Assembly (NCBI RefSeq): GCF_018603905.1
Contig: NZ_JAHFZZ010000001.1
Span: 744,001-808,000, forward strand
DNA: 64,000 nt
From: Nonomuraea sp. NEAU-A123
GTDB lineage: Bacteria > Actinomycetota > Actinomycetes > Streptosporangiales > Streptosporangiaceae
Direction: 5' to 3'
Shown: positions 1-8,612 of the stretch, piece by piece
Position numbering within the stretch: position 1 is the stretch's first letter
Layout of the letters: the number at the start of each line of letters is the position of its first letter
The notes under the pieces: model-generated
The model's database searches: none
What the model was told of the DNA's origin: nothing
The model's input: only the letters and a program-made list of their open reading frames with translations
Program-made: the position numbers and the translations under genes

Positions 1-1194
1 CTCGGCTTCGCGATCTGGCTGCTCTGGAGCGCGATCGTCGTCCTGCTCCCCAAGGCGGGGTTCCCGTTCACCGTCGACCAGCTCTTCTGGCTGGTGGCGG
101 TGCCGAACCTGGTCGGGGCCACGCTGCGGCTGCCGTACACGTTCGCGGTCTCGGCCTTCGGCGGCCGTAACTGGAACGTGGTCAGCGCGCTGCTGCTCCT
201 GGTGCCGGTAGGGATGCTCGCCTGGCTGGTCACGGACCCGGCGCACCCGTACTGGATGTTCCTGGTCGCCGCGGCGGCGGCCGGGTTCGGCGGCGGGAAC
301 TTCGCCTCCTCCATGGCCAACGTCTCCTACTTCTATCCCGAGCGGCGCAAGGGGTTCGCGCTGGGCGTGAACGCGGCCGGTGGCAACCTGGGCGTGGCCG
401 TCGTGCAGTTGCTGATCCCGCTCGTGGCGACGGCCGGCCTGGTGTACGCCGGGCTGGTGTGGGTGGTGCCGATCGTGGCCGCCGCGCTGTGCGCGTACCT
501 CTTCATGGACAACCTGGGCGTGGCGAACACCGACTTCGGCACCCAGGGGAAGGCGTTCCTGCGCACGCACACCTGGGTCATGTCCTTCCTCTACATCGGC
601 ACCTTCGGCTCCTTCATCGGCTACTCGGCGGCGTTCCCGCTGGTCGTCAAGGCGACGTTCGCCGAGTCCGCGTCGCCGTACTTCGCCTTCCTCGGGCCTC
701 TGGTCGGCTCGCTGTCGCGGCCGGTCGGCGGGTGGATGGCCGACAAGTACGGCGGGGCCAGGGTCACCGCGTGGTCCTTCATGGCCATGGCGGTGGGGGT
801 CGTCGGCGCGCTCGCCGGGCTCAGGCAGCACGGGTTCCCGCTCTTCCTGGGCGCGTTCATGCTGCTGTTCACCGCCTCGGGGATCGGCAACGGGTCCACG
901 TACCGGATGATTCCGGCGATCTTCACGGCCCAGGCGGAGCACGGCGAGCCGGCCGCCCGGCTGCGCGCCAGGCGGGAGGCCGCGGCGGCCATCGGCATCG
1001 CCTCGTCGATCGGCGCGTTCGGCGGGTTCCTCATCCCGCGCGGTTTCGCCATGTCACTCGGGCAGACCGGGTCCATCGACCTGGCGTTGTACGTGTTCAT
1101 CGGCGGCTACGCCGTGTTCCTGGCGACCAACTGGTGGTTCTACCGCCGCCGGGTGCTGGCCCGGGTCCCCAATCTGGCCCACAGCCGAATCTAG
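1..1194 (+). CDS. narK: Nitrate/nitrite MFS transporter, NarK type (5' truncated by window edge)
   Basis: Membrane carrier of the major facilitator superfamily, NarK/NRT2 branch, exchanging or importing nitrate and nitrite. The frame is open from base 1, so the N-terminus (probably the first helix or two) lies outside the window; 397 residues are visible. Two family signatures are present: the glycine-rich GGGNFASSMANVSYFYPERR with the following NAAGGNLGV segment, and a second copy in the C-half, GIGNGSTYRMIPAIF. Many hydrophobic segments span the whole length. It ends 9 bases before a PaaK-like ligase on the same strand, so the two may be cotranscribed, although a functional link is unclear. 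The family assignment is firm; the transport direction cannot be told from sequence. Confidence 0.9.
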   Translation, partial: LGFAIWLLWSAIVVLLPKAGFPFTVDQLFWLVAVPNLVGATLRLPYTFAVSAFGGRNWNVVSALLLLVPVGMLAWLVTDPAHPYWMFLVAAAAAGFGGGNFASSMANVSYFYPERRKGFALGVNAAGGNLGVAVVQLLIPLVATAGLVYAGLVWVVPIVAAALCAYLFMDNLGVANTDFGTQGKAFLRTHTWVMSFLYIGTFGSFIGYSAAFPLVVKATFAESASPYFAFLGPLVGSLSRPVGGWMADKYGGARVTAWSFMAMAVGVVGALAGLRQHGFPLFLGAFMLLFTASGIGNGSTYRMIPAIFTAQAEHGEPAARLRARREAAAAIGIASSIGAFGGFLIPRGFAMSLGQTGSIDLALYVFIGGYAVFLATNWWFYRRRVLARVPNLAHSRI

Positions 1195-1203
1195 GAGCGA
1201 CAC

Positions 1204-2460
1204 ATGCCCGCGAAATCCCTGCGTGACCTGATCGAGTTCGCCCGCCGCCACTCGCCCTTCTACGCGGAGGTGTACCGCGACCTGCCCGACGGCGTCTCCG
1301 ACCTCACCCGGCTGCCGATCGTCGACCAGAAGGCGTTCTGGGCCGCGAACACCTTTCCGGACAACCGCCTGCTGACCGGGCCGCTGACCGACGCCGGCGT
1401 GTACGCCTCCGGCGGCACCACCGGCGCGCCGAAGTTCTCCCCGTGGACCCGCACGGAGCACGCCGACTCGGTGACCGCGTTCGGCGCGGGCATGGTCCGG
1501 GCCGGGCTGAAGCCGGGGCACCGGGTGGCGAACCTGTTCTCGGCCGGCGAGATGTACGGGGGTTTCCTCTACATCGAGCACGCCCTGCACAACGCCCCGG
1601 TGGAGAACGTCCGGCTGCCCATCGCCTGCCACGCGTCGGACGATTCCGTCGCCGACCTGATCGCCTACTTCGGCGTCGACGTGCTGGCGGGCCCGCCGAT
1701 GAAGCTCGCGAGCGTGGCCGAGGCGGTGACCGCCCGTGGGCAGGTGGCCGACACGGTGGAGCTGCTGCTGTTCGCCGGCGACCTGCTCTTCGACGACCTG
1801 CGTCCCCAGCTCGCCAAGGCGTTCCCCGGGGCCGGGATCGCCTCGCTCGGGTACGCGTCGGTGGACGCCGGGCTGGTCGGCGCCCCGGTGCCGGGCGACG
1901 ACGTGCGGGTGCACGAGGCGTTCGCCGACCGCACCCTGGTGGAGCTGATCGACGACACGACCGGCGACCCGATCACCGTGCCCGGCGTACGTGGCCGGGT
2001 GGTCGTCACCAACCTGTTCAGGACGCTGATGCCGATCATCCGCTACCCGGTCGGCGACGTGGCGGAGTGGACCGACGCGGACTGCCGGGCATTCCGGCTG
2101 GCCGGCCGGACGGACGAGGGTGCCAGGGTGGAGACGGTGGCGATGTCGACGGAGGCCATCCGCGCGGTCCTCGTCGCGGCGGACCCGGACCGGGCCATGT
2201 CGGGGATGCAGATGGTGCAGCGCCGCTGGAACAGCAAGGACGGGCTGCTGCTGCGGCTGGCCTGCGCCGAGGAGCCGCCGCCGGAGCTGACACAACGGCT
2301 CATCGACGCCGTGTACGCGGCCAAGCCGCTGTACCCCCAGTCCGTGGAGGAGGGGCTCATCCACCCGCTGGAAGTCGAATGGGTCCGGCCGTCGGAGCTG
2401 GTGCTGCATCCCCGTACCGGGAAGGTCCTGCAGGTGGTGGACGAACGCCCCCACTCCTGA
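1204..2460 (+). CDS. PaaK-like AMP-dependent ligase (phenylacetate-CoA ligase family)
   Basis: Adenylate-forming enzyme expected to activate a carboxylic acid with ATP, giving acyl-AMP and then a thioester. The start has a good ribosome site (AGGAG, 7 bases upstream). The P-loop-like motif YASGGTTGAPK lies at residues 67-77, followed by GYASVDAGLVGAP near 217-229 and RYPVGDVAEW near 280, which match the aromatic-binding and Y/RxxGD motifs of the PaaK group. At 418 residues it is the usual length. The substrate is not evident: no paa genes are nearby, and the upstream neighbour is a nitrate transporter. It is followed by a hairpin terminator. Confidence 0.82.
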   Translation: MPAKSLRDLIEFARRHSPFYAEVYRDLPDGVSDLTRLPIVDQKAFWAANTFPDNRLLTGPLTDAGVYASGGTTGAPKFSPWTRTEHADSVTAFGAGMVRAGLKPGHRVANLFSAGEMYGGFLYIEHALHNAPVENVRLPIACHASDDSVADLIAYFGVDVLAGPPMKLASVAEAVTARGQVADTVELLLFAGDLLFDDLRPQLAKAFPGAGIASLGYASVDAGLVGAPVPGDDVRVHEAFADRTLVELIDDTTGDPITVPGVRGRVVVTNLFRTLMPIIRYPVGDVAEWTDADCRAFRLAGRTDEGARVETVAMSTEAIRAVLVAADPDRAMSGMQMVQRRWNSKDGLLLRLACAEEPPPELTQRLIDAVYAAKPLYPQSVEEGLIHPLEVEWVRPSELVLHPRTGKVLQVVDERPHS

Positions 2461-2490
2461 CCCGTCGCAGCGCGGGAAACACTTGCGGAG

Positions 2491-2521
2491 ATGCCGGACA
2501 CCTAGTGAGGTGTTCCGGCAT
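2491..2521 (+). terminator. Hairpin terminator after the PaaK-like gene
   Basis: Arms ATGCCGGACACCT (2491-2503) and AGGTGTTCCGGCAT (2508-2521) pair over 13 bp with one bulged T and a 4-base loop, about 30 bases past the stop codon. There is no clear U tract, as usual in actinobacteria. It also separates the ligase from the sigma-factor gene. Confidence 0.6.
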
Positions 2522-2541
2522 TCTTCGGTAAGGAGACACCT

Positions 2542-3065
2542 GTGCAGGATCCACGCGTGCCCCCCGACACGCGAGATCGTTTCGAGAGGCTCTATCTCGA
2601 TTGCTATCCGGCCGTACATCGGTACGCGCTGCGCCGTACCGATGCGATCGACGACGTCGCCGACGTGATCGCGGAGACCTTCCTCGCCGCGTGGCGGCGG
2701 CTGGACGACGTTCCCGACGGGGACGCCGCCGTGTCCTGGCCAATCACCGGCGCGGGGAGTCGCGCCGCAGCGCGCTGGCCTCGCGGCTCCGCGGTGAACT
2801 GGCCGTCGGCCAGGAGGCCGCACCCGCTGATCCGCGGACCGAGGCGGTCCGCACCGCTCTCGCCGCCCTGGACCCGGCCGACCGCGACGTGCTCGCGCTG
2901 GCCTGCTGGGAGGAGCTGACCGGCCCGCAGATCGCCGCGGTACTGGGCTGCAGCAGCACCGCCGCCCGGCTTCGGCTGTATCGGGCCCGTAAACGACTGG
3001 CCCGGCTGCTCGACACGACGGATGAGGTCACTGTGATGACCGCGCTGAGAGGAGAGACACGATGA
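2542..3065 (+). pseudogene. ECF RNA polymerase sigma factor, frameshifted
   Basis: The GTG start has AAGGAGA upstream. The first frame encodes a clear sigma-70 region 2 (RFERLYLDCYPAVHRYALRR, then AETFLAAWRRL) up to about base 2724. The rest of the protein continues in another frame: RRVLANHRRGES, a linker, then region 4 (LDPADRDVLALACWEELTG and IAAVLGCSSTAARLRLYRARKRL), ending at 3065. In relatives the two parts are joined by roughly WLYGVA, so the shift at about 2724-2730 probably came with a deletion of some 15-20 bases in region 2.4, the -10 recognition part. The gene is either inactivated or carries a sequence error. Its stop overlaps the start of the next gene (ATGA), as in intact sigma/partner pairs. 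Confidence 0.85.
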
Positions 3066-3757
3066 ACAAGCTCGACCGTATGGTGTCCGCCGTCGATCCG
3101 GCCGCGGCCTTCACCGAGCCTTCCATCAGCCAGGGCGTCCATGACCTCCTTGAGGAGATCGTGGCGACCCCGCCCGCGCCGCGCCGCGGGCGTTCACCGT
3201 TGCGTCGGCCCCTGCTGGCGGGGGCGGCGGTCGCGGGCCTCGCGGCGGCCGCGCTGGTGGCCGTGCCGGTGATCTCGCTGAGCCCGGCATATGCGGTGGT
3301 GAAGAACTCCGACGGCACCGTTCAGGTGACGGTCAACGAGTTGCGGGACCCCGAGGGGCTGGAGGCCAAGCTCAAGGCCGAGGGAATCACGGCCGACGTG
3401 ACGTACACCGAGGCGGGCAAGCAATGCGCCCGTGGCCGTTTCGTCGGTGCGGACCTGGCCTACGACCCACCGAACCCGCAGAACATGACCGAGCAGGAGC
3501 GCAAGGAGGCCGACAAGCCGGACAACTGGCGCTCCCGAGACGTCGCCGCGCCGATCAACCAGGACACCTTCGTGATCTCCCCGCGTTTCATGCGGCCGGA
3601 AGAGACGCTGGTCCTGGAGTTCCGACCGGGTAACCACCCGGGAGTGGGCTGGGCGTTCCTCCCCTATCTGGCCAAGGCGGGCAGTACGGTCGCGCCCTGC
3701 AGGCTCGTGAACGCGAACTCCGACGGAGATATCGCCAAGGAGCTGGCCGGAAACTGA
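3062..3757 (+). CDS. Membrane-anchored partner protein of the ECF sigma gene (CU044_5270-like)
   Basis: 231 residues. A soluble N-terminal segment of about 45 residues with basic Arg-rich flank (RRGRSPLRRP) precedes one transmembrane helix at about 51-73; the remaining ~155 residues would be outside the cell. This layout and the 4-base overlap with the sigma gene match actinobacterial proteins that sit where an anti-sigma factor would be. The outer domain has two Cys residues and repeated Lys/Glu-rich stretches; I recognise no catalytic motif. Whether it binds the sigma factor is inference. With the sigma gene broken, its role may be vestigial, yet its own frame is intact. Confidence 0.72.
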   Translation: MNKLDRMVSAVDPAAAFTEPSISQGVHDLLEEIVATPPAPRRGRSPLRRPLLAGAAVAGLAAAALVAVPVISLSPAYAVVKNSDGTVQVTVNELRDPEGLEAKLKAEGITADVTYTEAGKQCARGRFVGADLAYDPPNPQNMTEQERKEADKPDNWRSRDVAAPINQDTFVISPRFMRPEETLVLEFRPGNHPGVGWAFLPYLAKAGSTVAPCRLVNANSDGDIAKELAGN

Positions 3758-3770
3758 TCACCGGTCCCTG

Positions 3771-3804
3771 GGGTACGGCGGGTACGTGGGCACCCGCCGT
3801 GCCC
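3771..3804 (+). terminator. Hairpin terminator after the sigma/partner operon
   Basis: Stem arms 3771-3783 and 3792-3804 (core CGGCGGGT / ACCCGCCG) form 13 bp with one G-U pair and an 8-base loop, 13 bases past the stop codon. Confidence 0.65.
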
Positions 3805-3899
3805 TGAGCGCCTACCCGCTCTGGCGGCGAACTTTTCTTCGGCGGGCGGCATCAGAGAGGGGGATACCAACTCCTGTTACAAGAAATGGGGCGACGGGG

Positions 3900-4394
3900 A
3901 TGCACATGACTCGACTGGTGGCGGCGGCGCTGGCGGCCACGAGCGCGGCGCTGGTGATCGCGAGCCCGGCGGGGGCCACCGCCGCCGCGCCGGGCACCTT
4001 CGGCCCGTACGGCTACGGCGGCGTCAAGCTGGGGATGACCGCCAAGCAGGCCAAGGCCACCGGCAAGGTCGTGCTCAAGATGCGCGGCTACTGCGCGGGC
4101 TGGGACTACAAGGCCCACCGCAACCCCAGCGACGAGGTCGGGCTCTACATCTCCAAGAAGCGCGGCGTCGCCGTCATCTTCGGGTGGCGCGGGGTGCGTA
4201 CCCCCAAGGGCGTCGGCGTCGGCTCCACCCTCAGCCAGGTCAAGAAGGCCTACCCGAGCGTCAAGAAGGAGGAGAGCGGCTACTACGCCACCGTGCCGGG
4301 CAACCCCAAGGCGTACTACTACTTCGGCGTCAACCAGCGGAACAAGGTCGAGCAGTTCGCTCTCGGCCTCAAGACCCAGGACTGCGTCAACTGA
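3900..4394 (+). CDS. Small secreted protein of unknown function
   Basis: 164 residues from the ATG at 3900; a second ATG two codons later is an equally good start. An N-terminal signal peptide (hydrophobic to about residue 27, with an ASPAGATAAA cleavage region) indicates export. The mature part starts with GYGGVKLGMTAKQAKATGK, a pattern seen in small secreted actinobacterial proteins where a short helix follows a GxxLGM turn, and is rich in Lys, Tyr and Gly with two Cys. No catalytic motif is recognised. The 3' end overlaps the convergent TetR gene by 8 bases. The longer upstream reading lacks a signal peptide at its start and is unlikely. Confidence 0.7.
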   Translation: MHMTRLVAAALAATSAALVIASPAGATAAAPGTFGPYGYGGVKLGMTAKQAKATGKVVLKMRGYCAGWDYKAHRNPSDEVGLYISKKRGVAVIFGWRGVRTPKGVGVGSTLSQVKKAYPSVKKEESGYYATVPGNPKAYYYFGVNQRNKVEQFALGLKTQDCVN

Positions 4395-5094
4395 CCTTGC
4401 GCGGGGTGTGCGGACCAGCGGTGAGCATGCCGTCGAGGAGGACGTCGAGGGCCCAATCGGCCCGGTCCGGGCCGGCTCCGGACACGAGTTCGTCACCGAG
4501 CCGGGCGAGGTGGGGAAAGCGCGCCGCGTCCACGGTGGCGATCTGCGCGGCCAGGGCCGTCAGGTCTTCGGTTTTCCGGGTGGCCGACTTCTGACTGCTC
4601 AGCTCGACGGCGATCGCGGTGGGATAGAGCAGCAGCAGGTCCAGGCCCCACGCCGCCGCCCGGTCCGGCACGCCGCCCTCGTTGAGCAGGCCCACGATCG
4701 CGTCGCCCAAGGCCAGGTAGTTGGGGCCGCTGGGCTGCGTGGACAGGGCCATCCGGGCGATCTCCGGATGAGCGAACAGGACATCGCGGTAGCCGGTCAG
4801 CAGAGCCTTCAACCGGTCCCGCCACGATCCGGCTCCGGGCGCGGCCGCCGTCACCGGCGCCAGCAGCGTGTCGAGGATCTGCGCGTGCAGATCCTCGGTG
4901 TCACGGATATAGACGTACAACGATGCCGGCCCGGTATCCAGCGCCGTGGCGATGCGCCGCATCGTCACCTTGCTCAGACCCTCGTCACGCAGGATCATCA
5001 GTGCGGCGTCGATGATCCCCTGCCTGGTCAACGCGGGCTTCGCCGGACGCTCCCGCCGGCTGACGGGTGCCCGGGGACGGTCGTCGGAGGTCAT
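4387..5094 (-). CDS. TetR/AcrR-family transcriptional regulator
   Basis: 235 residues. The N-terminal helix-turn-helix is at about 23-70 (IIDAALMILRDEGLSKVTMRRIATALDTGPASLYVYI), followed by a helical ligand domain. The C-domain resembles the TetR_C group that often controls drug efflux or oxidoreductases. A perfect 16-bp palindrome lies 14 bases upstream of its start, a likely autorepression site. No divergent gene shares that site: the next gene upstream is transcribed toward it on the same strand. Its target beyond itself is therefore unclear. Confidence 0.87.
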   Translation of the reverse strand: MTSDDRPRAPVSRRERPAKPALTRQGIIDAALMILRDEGLSKVTMRRIATALDTGPASLYVYIRDTEDLHAQILDTLLAPVTAAAPGAGSWRDRLKALLTGYRDVLFAHPEIARMALSTQPSGPNYLALGDAIVGLLNEGGVPDRAAAWGLDLLLLYPTAIAVELSSQKSATRKTEDLTALAAQIATVDAARFPHLARLGDELVSGAGPDRADWALDVLLDGMLTAGPHTPRKVS

Positions 5095-5107
5095 GCGAGG
5101 AACCTAG

Positions 5108-5123
5108 CACGAACATGTTCGTG
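5108..5123. promoter_or_regulatory. Perfect palindromic operator of the TetR gene
   Basis: CACGAACATGTTCGTG is a perfect 16-bp palindrome located 14 bases upstream of the TetR start codon at 5094, the size and position expected for a TetR dimer site. That this TetR binds it is inference. Confidence 0.7.
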
Positions 5124-5189
5124 AGGCTTCCCGCTCGAATCGGCCCGCGCCCGAAGCGCCTGGTCAAGCGCGGCGGGGCGTCCCGGTGG

Positions 5190-8100
5190 TTACTTGACCT
5201 GGTATGCCCTGATGACGGTCTCGGCGAAGCCGTTGCCGCCGCTGTCGGTGGCCTTGACGCGCAGCGAGGCGAACTTGCCGCGCGCGCTGACCGGGTGCCA
5301 GGTCTCGGCGGACCAGGTGTCCTGGGCCGACGGGTGCACCAGCGTGGGCAGCCAGGTGCGGCCGTCGTCGTAGGAGATCTCCACGGTGAGCGTCCGCAAC
5401 TTCAGCTCGGGTGAGCCGTCCTGACGCTGGACGCGCAGCGGGATGCGCATGTGGCCCGCCGCGGCCCGGTTGCGGTCGTCCAGCTCCGGATTGATCTTGA
5501 CGGTCAGCAGCGGCAGCACCTGCCGCCGGCCCGGCTCGGGCGTCTTCGACCTGAACCGCCACTCGGCGCTGACCCGGGTGGACACCTTGGTCTGGGCCGG
5601 CACGCGGTCGGCCGTCATGGTGAGCCGGTACTCGCTCTCCTTCGTCTCCGCGGGCACGTCGATCCAGCCGGGTAGGTAGTCGTTGGCGTAGATCTCCTTG
5701 CCGTCCCGGTAGAGCCTGGCCTGCGGGGCGACGTACTCGCCGTAGGAGACGCGATCGGACCTGCCGTCCTCGAACAGCCCGGCCGAGAACTGCAGCAGGT
5801 TCTCCTCCCGCCAGTTGTAGTCGCCGCCGGGGTTGAGCGCGGCCGCGAAGACGCCGGTGTTCCACCGGTCGTCGGTCTTCTGGCCGGCGCGGTAGACGGT
5901 GGTGTCGCCGAAGAAGAACTGGTCGGTGTCGTTCCAGCCGTCCGGCGGCGTCCGGTACTGGATGAAGGACGGGTACCAGCCGGTGTCGCCGGGGGTGTAG
6001 TACTCCGTCCGGTGGAACGGGAGCGCGAACCGCGACACCTGGCCGTACGGCATCCAGGCCAGCTCCGTCCCGTACAGCACGGGCAGGGCGAAGTGCTCGC
6101 CGAACTTGACGTCGTTCTGCGTGGCATAGGTGGAGGTGACCTCGGCGAGGTCGCGGCGGCGCGGGCGGTAGCCGGGGTCGGCGGGGATGCGCGGCTCGGC
6201 CTTCATCAGGTGGTAGAAGTACGGGCTGTCGTCGTAGCTCCCGTCGGCCTTCGGCTTGGCCCACTGGGTCCAGCGGTAGAACGCGAACTTCTTGCTCGCC
6301 GTACGGGTCGTCGGGATGGCCTTGATGCCCTCGACACGATCCGCGCCCCACATGCCGGCCAGGTCCACGTCCACGCCGAACGGCTGCTGGCCCTCGACGA
6401 GCTGGAGCATGCCGAGCATGCCGACGGCCAGCCGGGCGGTCGGCTCCTCCGTGCGTACGTCCACCGCCTTGGCCTTGCGGGCGTCGGCGGTGACGGTACG
6501 GTCGGCGTCGAGGGTGAACTCCGGATCGGAGGCCATCACCAGGGTGCCGTCGTGGTCGGCCATGAGGCTGACGACGGTGAAGCGGTGGCCCTTCTCCAGC
6601 TTGAGGTCCAGCGCGCCGCCAGAGATGTCGTAGTTGCGCTGCTCCTTGGTGTCGAGGTCGATCAGCCCGGCGAAGGCGTTCTGGGCGGGCTGCCCGTCCG
6701 TGCCGGTGAAACGCAGCTTGAGCCCGCGCTTCTCCGGCTCGACCCGCATGCCGATGCCGGTGCGTACGGAGACGTCGGCGTTCTTCGCGATGACCGTGCC
6801 GCTGAACAGGCCCGTCGGGCCCGGCTGCGCGGTCACCTTGACCTGGGCGGTGCCGTGCGCGGGCACCTCCAGCGTGGCGGCGCCGAGCTTGAACGGCGTC
6901 ACCGTCGCGCCCGCGCCGTCCTTGGCGATCACGCTCAGGTCCAGCCGGACGGCGGCGGCGCCGTCGTTGCGGTAGGTGAGCGTCTGCTCCTTGGGCGCGG
7001 GGCTGGGCAGCTCGATGTCTCCCATGCTCAGCGCGGCGGGCTCGGCCGTGACCTGCTGGGTGACGGCGCGGGCGACGTCCACGCGGCCGGAGCCCTGGAC
7101 GTAGGCGCCCAGCTCGTCACCGGGCGCGGTGGCGGCCATCAGCGCGGCCTTGATCTGGCCGGCCTTCCAGTCGGGGTGCTGCCCGGCGACGATCGCGGCC
7201 GCTCCGGCCACGTGCGGCGTCGCCATCGACGTGCCGCTCAGCGCCGTGTAGGAGTCGTCGACCGGGGAGCCGGCGGAGGTGCCCGCGGCCCTCGCGGCGA
7301 CGATGTCCACGCCGGGCGCGATCAGGTCGGGCTTGACCGCGGCGTCACTCGCGCGCGGGCCCGTGCTGCTGAACTGCGCGACCGTGTCGTCGTCACGATA
7401 GGAGGCGCCGACCGACAGCGCGCGGTCCGCGGTGCTCGGCGAGCCGACCGTCTGCGGGCCGTCGTTGCCCGACGCGATCACGAACAGCGTGCCGTACTTC
7501 TCCGACAGGCTGTTGACGGCCTGCTCCACCGGGTCGTCGCCGGGGGTGTCGGGCTCCCCGAGACTGAGGTTGGCGACGCGGGCGCCGTTCTCCGCCGCCC
7601 AGGTCATGGCCTCGATGATGGCCGAGTCCGGGCAGTCCCCGCTCTGCAGGCAGACCTTGCCGATCAGCAGCCGGGCGCCGGGGGCGACGCCCTTGTACCG
7701 GCCGTCCGAGGCGGCGCCGGATCCGGCGATCGTCGACGCGACGTGGGTGCCGTGGCCGTTGAGGTCGCGGACGTCGGGCTCGGAGGTGAAGTTCTGGGCC
7801 TTGGCGACCAGCCCCTGGAGGTCGGGATGGCCGGGGTCGTAGCCGGTGTCGATCACCGCGACCGTGACGTCCTTGCCGGTCTGGCCGGCCGCCCAGGCCT
7901 TGGGGGCGCCGATGTGCGGGACGCTGACGTCGAGGGACAGCTTGGCCTTGCCGTCCAGCCAGATCTTCGCGGGCGCGGCCGCCGCCCTGGCCTGCCCGGT
8001 CAGGGACTTCCAGAGCGTGCCGGCGGCGGCGCGGGGCTCGCTCTGGGCGATCCCGTTGATCGCGGGCAGCGGGCGCCCGCCCGCGACGCGCAGCGTGGCG

Positions 8101-8522
8101 GCGGCGGTCTGGCCGGGGTACGTCACGATCAGCGGGAGCGCCGAGCTGGCGGCGTCGTCGTAGCCGAGGGCGGCGAGCCGGGTGACGTTGAACAGCCGGG
8201 GGTCCAGCCGGCCCGCGGCCAGCAGGGGCATCGCGTCGACGGGGACGATGCTGAGCCCTTCCGCGGCCCGGCGGTGCACGAAAGTGATCTTCTCCCTGCC
8301 GGGGCCGGGCCGGACGTCGAGCTGGGTCTGCTTGTCGGGGAGCGGGCGGAGGGTGACCTTGTCCCCGGTGATGAGGGTGACGGTCTTGGGCGGGCCGGCC
8401 TGCTGTGCTGCCGGGGTGGAGGACTGGGCCGACGGAGCGGGAGTGGGTGCTGCCTGGGCCGGAGTGGCGACCGCTATCAGGGCCGTTATCGCGACGCCCA
8501 GGAGGGCGGTTCTTTGAAGCAC
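5190..8522 (-). CDS. Secreted S8 subtilisin-like serine protease, multidomain
   Basis: Extracellular endopeptidase of 1110 residues with a GTG start. Signal peptide ends near residue 24 (AQAAPTPAP), then a pro-region to about 190. The catalytic domain has Asp225 (VAVIDTGYDPGHPDL), His257 (NGHGTHVAS), oxyanion Asn353 (ASGNDGP) and Ser432 (GTSMATPHVAG). About 600 residues follow, with beta-sandwich-like segments (DIELPSPAPKEQTLTYRND) and a large C-terminal part of unknown role, so it is far larger than plain subtilisin. The gene is divergent from a TrmB/LuxR-type regulator, a plausible controller. All catalytic residues are intact. Confidence 0.92.
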   Translation of the reverse strand: MLQRTALLGVAITALIAVATPAQAAPTPAPSAQSSTPAAQQAGPPKTVTLITGDKVTLRPLPDKQTQLDVRPGPGREKITFVHRRAAEGLSIVPVDAMPLLAAGRLDPRLFNVTRLAALGYDDAASSALPLIVTYPGQTAAATLRVAGGRPLPAINGIAQSEPRAAAGTLWKSLTGQARAAAAPAKIWLDGKAKLSLDVSVPHIGAPKAWAAGQTGKDVTVAVIDTGYDPGHPDLQGLVAKAQNFTSEPDVRDLNGHGTHVASTIAGSGAASDGRYKGVAPGARLLIGKVCLQSGDCPDSAIIEAMTWAAENGARVANLSLGEPDTPGDDPVEQAVNSLSEKYGTLFVIASGNDGPQTVGSPSTADRALSVGASYRDDDTVAQFSSTGPRASDAAVKPDLIAPGVDIVAARAAGTSAGSPVDDSYTALSGTSMATPHVAGAAAIVAGQHPDWKAGQIKAALMAATAPGDELGAYVQGSGRVDVARAVTQQVTAEPAALSMGDIELPSPAPKEQTLTYRNDGAAAVRLDLSVIAKDGAGATVTPFKLGAATLEVPAHGTAQVKVTAQPGPTGLFSGTVIAKNADVSVRTGIGMRVEPEKRGLKLRFTGTDGQPAQNAFAGLIDLDTKEQRNYDISGGALDLKLEKGHRFTVVSLMADHDGTLVMASDPEFTLDADRTVTADARKAKAVDVRTEEPTARLAVGMLGMLQLVEGQQPFGVDVDLAGMWGADRVEGIKAIPTTRTASKKFAFYRWTQWAKPKADGSYDDSPYFYHLMKAEPRIPADPGYRPRRRDLAEVTSTYATQNDVKFGEHFALPVLYGTELAWMPYGQVSRFALPFHRTEYYTPGDTGWYPSFIQYRTPPDGWNDTDQFFFGDTTVYRAGQKTDDRWNTGVFAAALNPGGDYNWREENLLQFSAGLFEDGRSDRVSYGEYVAPQARLYRDGKEIYANDYLPGWIDVPAETKESEYRLTMTADRVPAQTKVSTRVSAEWRFRSKTPEPGRRQVLPLLTVKINPELDDRNRAAAGHMRIPLRVQRQDGSPELKLRTLTVEISYDDGRTWLPTLVHPSAQDTWSAETWHPVSARGKFASLRVKATDSGGNGFAETVIRAYQVK

Positions 8523-8612
8523 ATCCGCTTTCTAGTTGTTTGTGACTTTTGGTGACAAGGTGATTGGTGTGGCCTATTGCGGCAACTGCCGGAAGTGGCC
8601 ACGATCGTAGGC

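Noticed and set aside
1054..2823. Long minus-strand frame over the PaaK-like gene
   Set aside because: Codon bias and the PaaK motifs are on the plus strand; the antisense product is low-complexity Arg/Gly/Val text.
6012..8555. An 847-codon open frame antisense to the S8 protease
   Set aside because: The opposite strand encodes all subtilisin catalytic motifs; the antisense frame is open only because of high G+C and has no domain or ribosome site.
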